Assembly: GCA_023266245.1 (NCBI GenBank)
Contig: JAHFRO010000089.1
Location: 1-8,973, forward strand
DNA length: 8,973 nucleotides
Direction: 5' to 3'
Source of the DNA: Betaproteobacteria bacterium
GTDB taxonomy: Bacteria > Pseudomonadota > Gammaproteobacteria > Burkholderiales > SG8-41
A model generated the notes under the pieces. It saw nothing but the letters and a program-made list of their open reading frames with translations, was not told where the DNA came from and searched no databases. Below, in pieces: positions 1-6,697 of this stretch; position 1 is the stretch's first letter; every line of letters begins with the position of its first letter. Both the position numbers and the translations under genes were made by a program.

Positions 1-168
1 TTCCCAGGCTACTTTATCGCCCTTGAACTGCTCGTTGTCCCACGGCTGGTTGTCGGGCTTGCCTTGATACTGGCCCTGCTTGTAGACGGTCACCGTGAGC
101 TTCTCGCCGCAGCCTGCCGCAATGAGCGGCAGAACTGCGGCGGCACCGATCACGATCAGCCGCTTCAT
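1..168 (-). CDS. small lipoprotein of the formate dehydrogenase operon (3' end missing)
   Basis: The visible 56 codons begin MKRLIVIGAAAVLPLIAAGC. This is a classic lipoprotein signal: two positive residues, a hydrophobic core and a lipobox (I-A-A-G-C, Cys20) for lipid attachment and signal peptidase II cleavage. After Cys20 the chain is polar and rich in Lys, Gln, Asp and Trp (motifs TVTVYKQGQYQGKPDNQPW and FKGDKVAWE), with no further Cys and no membrane segment. The start ATG overlaps the stop of fdhB by four bases (ATGA), so the gene is translationally coupled to the enzyme subunit. It leaves the window before its stop codon. I know no named function. Position and export suggest a periplasmic, membrane-tethered accessory of the FDH complex, perhaps helping FdhAB dock to its cytochrome b subunit; that is inference. 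The gene call is firm, the role is not. Confidence 0.8.
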   Translation of the reverse strand, partial: MKRLIVIGAAAVLPLIAAGCGEKLTVTVYKQGQYQGKPDNQPWDNEQFKGDKVAWE

Positions 169-788
169 GACTTGGCCCCGGGTTGGGCAGCAGGCTTCTT
201 CTCGGGCCGGCCATAAGCGGTGCCCCAGCCCCACACTTCGGCACCCTTCCCGCGCTTCAGCACGCGGTCGCGGTAGATATCCGCGATCACGTCGGCATCG
301 CCGCCCAGCAGCGCCTTGGTCGAGCACATTTCGGCGCACGCCGGAAGCTTGCCTTCCGCCAGCCGGTTGCGGCCATACTTCCTGAACTCGGCCTCGGAGA
401 AATCGGGCTCCGGGCCGCCGGCGCAGAACGTGCACTTGTCCATCTTGCCGCGCAGGCCGAACGCGCCATCCTGCGGGAACTGCGGCGCGCCGAACGGACA
501 GGCGTAGAAACAGTAACCGCAGCCGATGCACAGGTCCTTGTCGTGCAGCACCACGCCTTCCGACGTGGTGTAAATGCAGTCGACCGGGCACACCGCCTTG
601 CACGGCGCGTCCGAGCAGTGCATACAGGCGACCGAAATCGATTTTTCGCCCGGCACGCCGTCGTTCAGCGTCACCACGCGGCGGCGGTTCACGCCCCACG
701 GAACATCGTGCTCCTGCTTGCAGGCCACCACGCAGCCGTTGCACTCGATGCAACGTTCGGCATCAGCCAAAAATTTCATTCTTGCCAT
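165..788 (-). CDS. fdh3B: formate dehydrogenase iron-sulfur (beta) subunit, FDH3-type
   Basis: This 207-residue ferredoxin-like subunit relays electrons from the FdhA iron-sulfur cluster towards the membrane quinone-reducing subunit. Sixteen cysteines are arranged for four [4Fe-4S] clusters: C13/C16/C19/C23 (CIECNGCVVACK), C55/C58/C63/C67 (CMHCSDAPCKAVCP), C87/C90/C93/C97 (CIGCGYCFYACP) and C119/C122/C151/C155. The last group carries an inserted stretch of about 28 residues between its Cys pairs. There is no signal peptide, so it is expected to be exported bound to Tat-targeted FdhA. There is also no C-terminal membrane helix, unlike E. coli FdnH (about 290 residues), which matches the short beta subunits of epsilonproteobacterial and FDH3-type enzymes. 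The start at 788 is preceded by GAGGAG six bases upstream. It lies 28 bp after fdhA and overlaps the lipoprotein gene at its end. The family call is confident; the exact symbol is conventional. Confidence 0.93.
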   Translation of the reverse strand: MARMKFLADAERCIECNGCVVACKQEHDVPWGVNRRRVVTLNDGVPGEKSISVACMHCSDAPCKAVCPVDCIYTTSEGVVLHDKDLCIGCGYCFYACPFGAPQFPQDGAFGLRGKMDKCTFCAGGPEPDFSEAEFRKYGRNRLAEGKLPACAEMCSTKALLGGDADVIADIYRDRVLKRGKGAEVWGWGTAYGRPEKKPAAQPGAKS

Positions 789-794
789 GGTTAG

Positions 795-800
795 CTCCTC
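795..800 (-). promoter_or_regulatory. ribosome binding site of fdhB
   Basis: GAGGAG on the minus strand sits six bases before the ATG at 788. It supports that start over the internal Met4 codon. Confidence 0.75.
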
Positions 801-816
801 ATGATCCCGTTATCCG

Positions 817-3741
817 CTACGCCTTCATGACCTGGCACAGCGTGGTCTTGGTCTCCTGCATCATGGTCACGATGTCGTAACCATAAGTCATCGCGGTGTT
901 GACAGCCTCGCCACGCACCCAGGGAGCTGCGCCCTCGGGGTACTTGTCGAGCAGGTCCTTGCCCATCCACCAGCCGGCGAAGTGGAACGGACAGAATGTC
1001 GTTCCGGCCGCGACCCGCTCGGTGACCTGGGACTTGACCTTGATGCGCACCTTGGTCGGCAGCTCCACCCACACGTACTCGTTGTCCCTGAAGCCGCGGT
1101 CGTTGGCGTCCTTCGGATTTATCTCGATGAACATTTCCTGCTGCAGCTCGGCGAGCCACTTGTTGGACCGGGTATAGTCGCCACCGCCTTGGTACTCGAC
1201 CAGCCGGCCGCTCGTCAGGATCAGCGGGTATTGCTTCACCGCGTCCTTGTTCGCCTGCTGCACCGTCTTGTACAGGATCGGCAGCCGCCACCGCACCTTC
1301 TGGTCGTCGTACGTGGGATACTTCTCGATCAGATCCGGCCGCGGACTGAACAGCGGCTCGCGATGCACCGGGATCGGATCCGGGAAGTTCCACACGTTGG
1401 CCCGCGCCTTGGCGTTGCCGAACGGATGGCAGCCGTGGTTCTTCATTGCCACGCGGATGATGCCGCCCGACGGGTCGGTCTTCCAGTTCTTGCCCTCGGC
1501 AGCCTTTTTCTCGCCTTCGTCCAGCTCGTCCCACCAGCCGAGCTTTTTCAGCAGCACGTGGTCGAACTCGGGGTAGCCGGTCGTGAGATCGGCGCCTTTT
1601 GAGTGCGACCCATCCTCAGCGAGCAGGTTGACGCCGTCCTTCTCGACGCCGAAATTGGCGCGGAAGTTGCCGCCGCCGTCCATGATGTGCTTCGAGGTGT
1701 CATACAGATTGGGCGAGCCCGGATGCTTCAATGCGGGCGTCCCGTAACACGGCCACGGCAGGCCGAAGTAATCGCCGTCGAGCACGTAGCCGGTCTTGGC
1801 GTCCTTGCCGCCCTTCGCGCGCAGGGTCTTCACGTCGAACACGTGCATGTTGCGCATGTGCGCCTGCAGCCGCTCGGGCGACTGCCCGGTGTAGCCGATC
1901 GTCCACACCCCGCGATTGATCTCGCGCAGGATGTCCTCGCTGTCCGGCTCGGGCATGCCGCCCTTGCCCTTGACGAGCTTGATCTTCGCCGTGAGCTCCT
2001 TGGCGAAGCCGAACTTCTCGGCGAGCTGGTACATGATCATATGGTCGGTGCGCGACTCGAACAGCGGGTCGACCACCTTCTCGCGCCACTGGAGCGAGCG
2101 GTTGGACGCGGTGCACGTTCCCGCACCCTCGTAATTTGTGGCCGCCGGGAGCAGGTAGACGCCGTCCTGCCGCACCATCGCCGCCATCGCGGCGGTGGCG
2201 GTCGGAACCGGGTCGATCACCACCAGGAGGTCGAGCTTCTTCATCGCCTCGACCATCTCCTTGCCGCGCGTCTGGCTGTTGGGCGAATGGCCCCAGTAGA
2301 TCACCGCGCGCAGGTTGGAATCCTGGTCGATGTTCTCGTTCTTCTCGAGCACGGCGTCGATCCAGCGCGATACCGTGATGCCGGGTTTCTCCATCATCGC
2401 CTGCGACGCGAACTGCTTCTTCAGCCATTCGTAATCAACGCCCCATACGCCGGCCCAGTATTTCCACGAGCCGGTCGCGAGGCCGTAATAGCCGGGCAGC
2501 GAGTCGGGATTGGGTCCGACGTCGGTCGCGCCCTGCACGTTGTCGTGGCCGCGGTAGATGTTGGTGCCGCCGCCGGAAACGCCGACGTTGCCCAACGCGA
2601 GCTGGAAGATACAGGACGCGCGCACGATGGCGGTGCCGGTGGTGTGCTGGGTCTGCCCCATCGCCCACACGATGGTGCTGGGACGGTTCTTCGCCATCGT
2701 CTCGGCGACGTCTCGCACCTCGGCTTCCTTCATGCCGGTGACTTCCTCGACCTTGTCCGGCGTCCATTTCGCGGCCTCTTCCCTGACCTTGTCCATGCCG
2801 TAAACGCGGGCCTGGATGTATTCCTTGTCTTCCCAGCCGTTCTTGAAGATGTGATACAGCATGCCGTGCAGGAAAGCGATATTTGTGCCGGGGCGGATGC
2901 GGTAGTACTTATCCGCCTTCGCCGCGGTGCGCGTGAAGCGCGGATCAACGACGATCACTTTGGCGCCGTTCTCCTTCGCATGCAGCGTGTGCAGCATGGA
3001 AACCGGGTGCGCTTCCGCCGCGTTGCTGCCGAAGAACAGAATGGCCTTGGAGTTCTGCTCGTCGTTGTAGGAGTTGGTCATCGCGCCATAGCCCCAGGTG
3101 TTCGCCACGCCGGCGACCGTCGTCGAGTGGCAGATGCGCGCCTGGTGGTCCGTGTTGTTGGTGCCGTACATGGACACGAACTTGCGGAGCAGATAGGCGT
3201 TCTCGTTGCTGTGCTTGGAGGAGCCGATCCAGTAAGTCGCGTCGGGCCCGCTTTCCTTGCGGATGGCGAGCAGCTTGTCGCTGACCTCCTTGAGCGCCTG
3301 ATCCCAGGAAATCTTCTGCCATTTGCCGCCGGCAAGTTTCATCGGATATTTCAGGCGGTGCGAGTCATGCGTCGTGACGTGGTCGCGGATCGCGGCGCCT
3401 TTGGCGCAATACGCGCCGAGGTTGATCGGCGAGTCGAACACCGGCTCCTGGCGGATCCACACGCCGTTCTGCACCACGGCATCGACGGCACAGCCGACGG
3501 AACAGTGCGTGCAAACCGTGCGCTTGACTTCGAGCTTGCCGTCGCCTTTTGTTTCGGCGGCGCGCGCCTTGCCCATCATCGAGAACGGCAGCTGCGCGGC
3601 GACCGCTCCGGCGCCGAGCGTGATACCCGAACGCTGCAGGAAAGTGCGGCGATCAATCGTCTTGCCGAGCATCCCCGAAACCGAACGGGCGAGCTGGCTT
3701 TGCGCTGTGGAGACGTTCGTGGACTTTCTGGTGAGCAACAT
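817..3741 (-). CDS. fdhA: formate dehydrogenase catalytic (alpha) subunit, periplasmic, Cys-type molybdoenzyme
   Basis: It oxidises formate to CO2 at a bis-molybdopterin guanine dinucleotide Mo or W centre on the periplasmic side. Numbered from the ATG at 3741 (974 residues): a Tat signal with twin arginines at 31-32 (DRRTFLQRSG), a hydrophobic stretch and a likely cut after ARA near residue 61; a [4Fe-4S] motif C77-x2-C80-x3-C84-x27-C112; the metal ligand Cys204 followed by His205 in QARICHSTTVAGVANTWGYG; and a C-terminal cofactor-binding domain from about residue 845 (YPLILTSGRLVEYQGGGDYT). E. coli FdnG has selenocysteine at the Cys204 position; here the codon is TGC. Length is close to FdnG (about 1015). 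A TTG five codons upstream is also in frame, but GAGGGGG lies six bases before the ATG at 3741. It follows the Tat mini-protein gene by 11 bp. Assignment to the FDH-N/FDH3 family is strong. Confidence 0.96.
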   Translation of the reverse strand: MLLTRKSTNVSTAQSQLARSVSGMLGKTIDRRTFLQRSGITLGAGAVAAQLPFSMMGKARAAETKGDGKLEVKRTVCTHCSVGCAVDAVVQNGVWIRQEPVFDSPINLGAYCAKGAAIRDHVTTHDSHRLKYPMKLAGGKWQKISWDQALKEVSDKLLAIRKESGPDATYWIGSSKHSNENAYLLRKFVSMYGTNNTDHQARICHSTTVAGVANTWGYGAMTNSYNDEQNSKAILFFGSNAAEAHPVSMLHTLHAKENGAKVIVVDPRFTRTAAKADKYYRIRPGTNIAFLHGMLYHIFKNGWEDKEYIQARVYGMDKVREEAAKWTPDKVEEVTGMKEAEVRDVAETMAKNRPSTIVWAMGQTQHTTGTAIVRASCIFQLALGNVGVSGGGTNIYRGHDNVQGATDVGPNPDSLPGYYGLATGSWKYWAGVWGVDYEWLKKQFASQAMMEKPGITVSRWIDAVLEKNENIDQDSNLRAVIYWGHSPNSQTRGKEMVEAMKKLDLLVVIDPVPTATAAMAAMVRQDGVYLLPAATNYEGAGTCTASNRSLQWREKVVDPLFESRTDHMIMYQLAEKFGFAKELTAKIKLVKGKGGMPEPDSEDILREINRGVWTIGYTGQSPERLQAHMRNMHVFDVKTLRAKGGKDAKTGYVLDGDYFGLPWPCYGTPALKHPGSPNLYDTSKHIMDGGGNFRANFGVEKDGVNLLAEDGSHSKGADLTTGYPEFDHVLLKKLGWWDELDEGEKKAAEGKNWKTDPSGGIIRVAMKNHGCHPFGNAKARANVWNFPDPIPVHREPLFSPRPDLIEKYPTYDDQKVRWRLPILYKTVQQANKDAVKQYPLILTSGRLVEYQGGGDYTRSNKWLAELQQEMFIEINPKDANDRGFRDNEYVWVELPTKVRIKVKSQVTERVAAGTTFCPFHFAGWWMGKDLLDKYPEGAAPWVRGEAVNTAMTYGYDIVTMMQETKTTLCQVMKA

Positions 3742-3747
3742 GGTAGT

Positions 3748-3754
3748 CCCCCTC
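3748..3754 (-). promoter_or_regulatory. ribosome binding site of fdhA
   Basis: GAGGGGG on the minus strand lies six bases before the ATG at 3741 and overlaps the TGA stop of the upstream Tat mini-protein. It decides the fdhA start: an in-frame TTG at 3756 would place this purine run inside the coding sequence. Confidence 0.75.
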
Positions 3755-3947
3755 AAACTTTGGTCGTGCTGTAGTACTTGCGGATGTGTTCCGTGAGGTG
3801 ATAGCCCTTCGACCCGCTCACGGCTTCTTTTTTCTTGATCTGCGTTGGGGGGGCCTTGGCGACTAACGCGGCGGTGGCTGCCGCGCCACCTGCACCAACA
3901 GCCAACAGGAAATTGCGGCGGGAAAGCTTCGAGTGCGAGCTCTTCAT
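3753..3947 (-). CDS. formate dehydrogenase region TAT target mini-protein
   Basis: A 64-residue protein that is mostly a Tat signal: SRRNFLLAVG (twin arginines at residues 10-11), then a Gly/Ala-rich hydrophobic core (GAGGAAATAALVAKA, about residues 18-32), a short basic linker (IKKKEAVSGSKG) and a tail GYHLTEHIRKYYSTTKV. It matches what I know of the family annotated as 'formate dehydrogenase region TAT target', small proteins found next to fdhA. The tail has no Cys or recognisable cofactor site. Its function is not established. Its place as the first gene after an internal promoter, directly before fdhA, suggests a partner in FdhA export or assembly, or a small subunit of the complex (inference). 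It has the strongest Shine-Dalgarno in the window, which suggests abundant synthesis. Confidence 0.9.
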   Translation of the reverse strand: MKSSHSKLSRRNFLLAVGAGGAAATAALVAKAPPTQIKKKEAVSGSKGYHLTEHIRKYYSTTKV

Positions 3948-3952
3948 TACGT

Positions 3953-3960
3953 CCTCCTTA
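3953..3960 (-). promoter_or_regulatory. strong ribosome binding site of the Tat mini-protein
   Basis: TAAGGAGG on the minus strand, five bases before the ATG at 3947, is a full match to the anti-Shine-Dalgarno complement. Confidence 0.85.
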
Positions 3961-3983
3961 ATGATGCGAGCTTAAACTAGGAA

Positions 3984-4012
3984 AATCTACTCTTTACGCC
4001 AATGCAAATCAA
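3984..4012 (-). promoter_or_regulatory. candidate sigma70 promoter for the Tat mini-protein/fdhAB part of the cluster
   Basis: In the 129 bp gap between the chaperone gene and the Tat mini-protein, the minus strand carries TTGATT (4007-4012), a 17-base spacer, then TAGATT (3984-3989). Each hexamer matches the consensus at four of six positions. Transcription would begin near 3977, about 30 bases before the ATG at 3947. The gap is clearly more AT-rich than the genes around it. This would let the structural genes be expressed separately from the upstream accessory genes. It is a visual match only. Confidence 0.4.
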
Positions 4013-4076
4013 TGGGTCAGGACAGATTATTTATCTATCCGAATTCCCATATCTTGATCGTGGTTGAGCTCTGCAA

Positions 4077-4733
4077 TCAACTTGAGTCAACCATCTCAAA
4101 CGCCTCCTTTTCGACCTCAAAGAAGGCATGAGCAAACTTCGCAACGACTTTATAAATGCCCGCCGCAGGGGCCTGTTGCACAGCAACAAAAAATGCGACT
4201 GCCCCAGGATACACGAAGCTCGCAAAGAAGCTCTGCTGCTCTCCCAGTGAGTGTCCCTCCTCGATGAGAAGGCGCATGACGTCGCTTAATGCTGAGATGT
4301 GATCTTCGACCTCGAAGGCGTTGCTGCGACGCAAAAATCCCAATCTGGCAAGTTGCTCGCGCAGCCTGACCAAGTGCCGGTCCGGCGCGGAGGGTTCGGC
4401 GTAACCGCAAAGATACGGCGTCACCTGCGCCCTGCCGACCCCGACCAACAAGTCGTCGTACTCCTGACGGATCGCCGCAGGGGATATACTCCCGCACGCT
4501 TCCTGCAAAGCACGCCAGCCCGCCCCCAGACGGGTGGTGTCCTGATCCCCGCTCTCAGCTCGGCCGCTACAGCGGATATCCGCGAGCAGGTTCGGGTTCG
4601 CCGGTTCGTAGAAGAGGCGGCTCACCAGGCCGTAGAGATTGGCCCGCGCCAAATCTTCCGGATCCAGCGGTGGTGAGGCAGCGCGTTCAGAGCCGGTGTC
4701 GCCCACGTCCTTCTCACCCCTTCCCGGTCGCAT
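4077..4733 (-). CDS. TorD/DmsD-family chaperone for formate dehydrogenase
   Basis: A 218-residue, largely helical cytoplasmic protein of the redox-enzyme maturation chaperone family. These bind the Tat signal and apo form of a molybdoenzyme until its cofactor is inserted; FdhA is the obvious client. Visible features are the N-terminal LARANLYGLVSRLFYEP (about 28-44), the family motif region EYDDLLVG (91-98) followed by TPYLCGYAEP (105-114), and EVEDHISALSDVMRLL (141-156), which corresponds to the E-x-D-H signature of the family. The start is uncertain: the ATG at 4733 overlaps the preceding gene by 20 bases and lacks a clear ribosome site, so it is probably coupled; a GTG nine codons on is an alternative. 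The 3' part is visibly less GC-rich than neighbouring genes. The family call is confident; the specific partner is inferred from position. Confidence 0.85.
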   Translation of the reverse strand: MRPGRGEKDVGDTGSERAASPPLDPEDLARANLYGLVSRLFYEPANPNLLADIRCSGRAESGDQDTTRLGAGWRALQEACGSISPAAIRQEYDDLLVGVGRAQVTPYLCGYAEPSAPDRHLVRLREQLARLGFLRRSNAFEVEDHISALSDVMRLLIEEGHSLGEQQSFFASFVYPGAVAFFVAVQQAPAAGIYKVVAKFAHAFFEVEKEAFEMVDSS

Positions 4734-6438
4734 CGAAAATGGTGCCGTCGTCCCCCTTCTCGAACATGTCCACCACGCGGCAGTCCTGGCACATCTGCAG
4801 GCGGCGCAACGCGGCGGGATCGCGGAACATCGAGTGGGTAGCGAGCCGGCCCAGCATGTTGTCTATGATGCGCTGGTTGGCGAACGGCTTGCCGCAGCGC
4901 ACGCAGGCGAAGACCTTGTCCTCGTTCAGCACCACCGCCTGCGTGGCTTCGGCCGTGAGCAACAGCCGCGGCGAGAGAGTAATCGCGTCCTCGGGACAGG
5001 TCTTCTCACACAGCCCGCACTGCACGCAATTGCGCTCGATGAACCTGAGCTGTGGGGTGTCCTTGGCATCCAGCAATGCGCCTTCCGGACAGGCGCCCAC
5101 GCACGCCATGCACATCGTGCAGGTGTCCTTGTTGACGCTGATCCGCCCATAAGGCGCCCCTGGCGCGAGCGGAATATCGTCCGCAGGCGACGGCGCATGC
5201 TTGAGCAGATGGTCGAAGATGAAATCCAGCGTGGTCCGCTTCTCGTTGGACAGGTTGAAGGTGGCGGGCGGCAGTGCGCGCGCGGTTCCGAGGTTCCACA
5301 CCGCCTGCTCCAGCGCGGCCGCGTCCTGGGCCTCAATCAGCCGGAAATGGCCGCCCCCGAAACCGAGCCCCAACAGTATCGCCTGGGCGTAGCCGAGCTG
5401 CGCATGCAGCGCACCGAGATAATCCTTCGGCTCGCTACCGGAGGACAGGATGATGAACTGGGTTGCGCCGAGCGCGATGCAACCCAGCATCATGTCCAAC
5501 CCCAGCGAAGCGATATGAAACACCTCAAGCGGGATCACGTTCACCGGCAGGCCCCTGCCGCCTCGCGCGAGCCGCGCGATGAGCTCGCGGCCATCACTAC
5601 CGTTGTGGAACAGCAGCACCGGCTCTTGTCCGCCCGCATCGCGGTAGGTCTGGAGCAGCGTCTTGATCCTGACTCCGACGTCCGCCACGCGCGGGTAGGC
5701 GTAGGTCATCGCCCCCGACGGGCAGACGGCGGCGCAGCCGCCGCAACCCATGCAAAGGTGAGGTTCCACCTTGACCCGGTTTTCCTCGACTTCGCTCGTG
5801 ATGGCGCGCGCCGAGCACACGTCAATGCACTTCGTGCAGCCGACAATCTCGGAACGGCTGTGGGCGCAGATCTTCTCCTTGTAGAGGAAGAACTTCGGCT
5901 TCTCGAATTCACCGACCATCGGGGTAAGCTGCTGCAGGGCGCCGGCAAGCGCCAACGGATCGGCTCCCGGCGCGAAATAACCCTGGGGCGGCTGTGGCAT
6001 GTCGAGCGCCGGCTGCGGCTGCAGGTCGAGCACCAGGTCGAACCGCTCGCTGCGGCTCCGGTTTTCGAGATCAATGGGGTTCGCCTGCTCCCATTCGACC
6101 TCGAAGGCGCCGAGATAGCCTTTGACCGACCGCACCACACCCGAGAACACGGGAAACTTGCGCTCGGCCGGCAATTCCTCTCCGCCCGCATCCGTGATCA
6201 GCACGCTCACCCCGAAGCGCTCGGCGAGCGGCTTCGCCCACTGCAGTGCGAGGCCGGCCGGGCCCATGATCAGCAGCCGTCCCTCCGACTTGTAGGACAC
6301 TACCGGCACCGGCTCGGGCTCGGGCAGGTCGGCGAGCGCGAGCAGCGCCGCGATCTTGGGGGCGGCGGCTTTGGCGTCCGCCGACCAGCCCGTCGTTTCG
6401 CCGATGTTCACGAATTCCAGGTTGCCGCTGCCCTTCAT
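4714..6438 (-). CDS. multi-cluster 4Fe-4S polyferredoxin (C-terminal part of a split iron-sulfur protein)
   Basis: A 574-residue soluble iron-sulfur protein without signal peptide or membrane helix, so a cytoplasmic electron carrier. From the ATG at 6438: residues 1-190 hold few Cys and include PKIAALLALADLPEPEP and GRLLIMGPAG; a first ferredoxin pair uses C191/C201/C204/C208 and C229/C232/C235/C239 (CMGCGGCAAVCP); a middle domain (about 270-335) has LLFHNGSDGRELI and IPLEVFHIASLGLD; a second pair uses C440/C443/C446/C450 (CTMCMACVGACP) and C471/C474/C477/C481 (CVQCGLCEKTCP); two CxxC pairs (C512/C515, C550/C553) close the protein and could bind zinc or a rubredoxin-like iron. The start overlaps the previous stop as ATGA, with GAGGTG eight bases upstream. 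Genes annotated simply as 4Fe-4S ferredoxins sit at this spot in related fdh clusters. The partner and direction of electron flow are unknown. Confidence 0.85.
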   Translation of the reverse strand: MKGSGNLEFVNIGETTGWSADAKAAAPKIAALLALADLPEPEPVPVVSYKSEGRLLIMGPAGLALQWAKPLAERFGVSVLITDAGGEELPAERKFPVFSGVVRSVKGYLGAFEVEWEQANPIDLENRSRSERFDLVLDLQPQPALDMPQPPQGYFAPGADPLALAGALQQLTPMVGEFEKPKFFLYKEKICAHSRSEIVGCTKCIDVCSARAITSEVEENRVKVEPHLCMGCGGCAAVCPSGAMTYAYPRVADVGVRIKTLLQTYRDAGGQEPVLLFHNGSDGRELIARLARGGRGLPVNVIPLEVFHIASLGLDMMLGCIALGATQFIILSSGSEPKDYLGALHAQLGYAQAILLGLGFGGGHFRLIEAQDAAALEQAVWNLGTARALPPATFNLSNEKRTTLDFIFDHLLKHAPSPADDIPLAPGAPYGRISVNKDTCTMCMACVGACPEGALLDAKDTPQLRFIERNCVQCGLCEKTCPEDAITLSPRLLLTAEATQAVVLNEDKVFACVRCGKPFANQRIIDNMLGRLATHSMFRDPAALRRLQMCQDCRVVDMFEKGDDGTIFDATGKG

Positions 6439-6659
6439 TCCTCGTCCACCTCGCTGAAGAGCGGCGCCTCCTGCGTACAGGCCACAACCAGGTCGCCGCC
6501 ATTTTTCACCGCCGCTTCGAAGCTCGCCATATGCCCGCGGCACAGCTCGTTCGCGATGTTCGGTGCGGTATCGAGCTTTAGCGCAGCCGCCAGCGCCTTG
6601 GCGTCGAGCGGCATGGTGCGGTTGCAGTTGCAGATGCAGATGAGTTTATCCTTGGCCAT
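6435..6659 (-). CDS. small Cys-rich protein, N-terminal part of the split iron-sulfur protein
   Basis: A 74-residue protein beginning MAKDKLICICNCNRTMPLD. Cysteines at 8, 10, 12, 40 (ELCRGH) and 61 (VVACTQEAPLF) are spaced like the N-terminal cluster region of HdrA-type proteins (C-x-C near the start, a middle Cys, then an A-x-C segment followed by P-L-F), so it may hold one iron-sulfur cluster; that comparison is from memory and is inference. Its TGA stop overlaps the ATG of the polyferredoxin, and a single -1 shift would join the two into one protein of about 648 residues, which is how I recall related clusters being organised. The ATG at 6659 has no strong ribosome site and lies 38 bp after the DUF3306 stop. 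It is either a true gene fission or one gene interrupted by an indel. Confidence 0.75.
   Translation of the reverse strand: MAKDKLICICNCNRTMPLDAKALAAALKLDTAPNIANELCRGHMASFEAAVKNGGDLVVACTQEAPLFSEVDEE
6447..6452 (-). promoter_or_regulatory. ribosome binding site of the polyferredoxin
   Basis: GAGGTG on the minus strand, eight bases before the ATG at 6438, lies inside the end of the preceding small gene. It supports independent initiation at the ATGA overlap rather than a dead frameshifted gene. Confidence 0.5.
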
Positions 6660-6697
6660 GGTCGGCGGCCCGCACCGCGTTCAGATTGCGTAACGGT

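Noticed and set aside
165..3741. Possible selenoprotein or in-frame TGA readthrough in the FDH subunits
   Set aside because: Both frames are uninterrupted and the active-site residue is an ordinary TGC cysteine codon.
3742..3756. Five-codon TTG-started extension of fdhA
   Set aside because: The GAGGGGG ribosome site falls inside it and is well placed for the ATG at 3741.
1603..3774. 723-residue open frame on the plus strand
   Set aside because: It is antisense to fdhA, has low-complexity Arg/Ala/Val/His-rich sequence and no domain; it arises from high GC at third positions of the real gene.
6439..6543. 35-residue N-terminal extension of the polyferredoxin
   Set aside because: It overlaps the coding sequence of the small Cys-rich gene in another frame and reads as Gly/Arg-rich noise; the ATG at 6438 has a ribosome site and family-like sequence after it.
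4639..6693. 684-residue open frame on the plus strand
   Set aside because: It is antisense to the polyferredoxin, whose opposite strand shows clear CxxCxxCxxxCP motifs.
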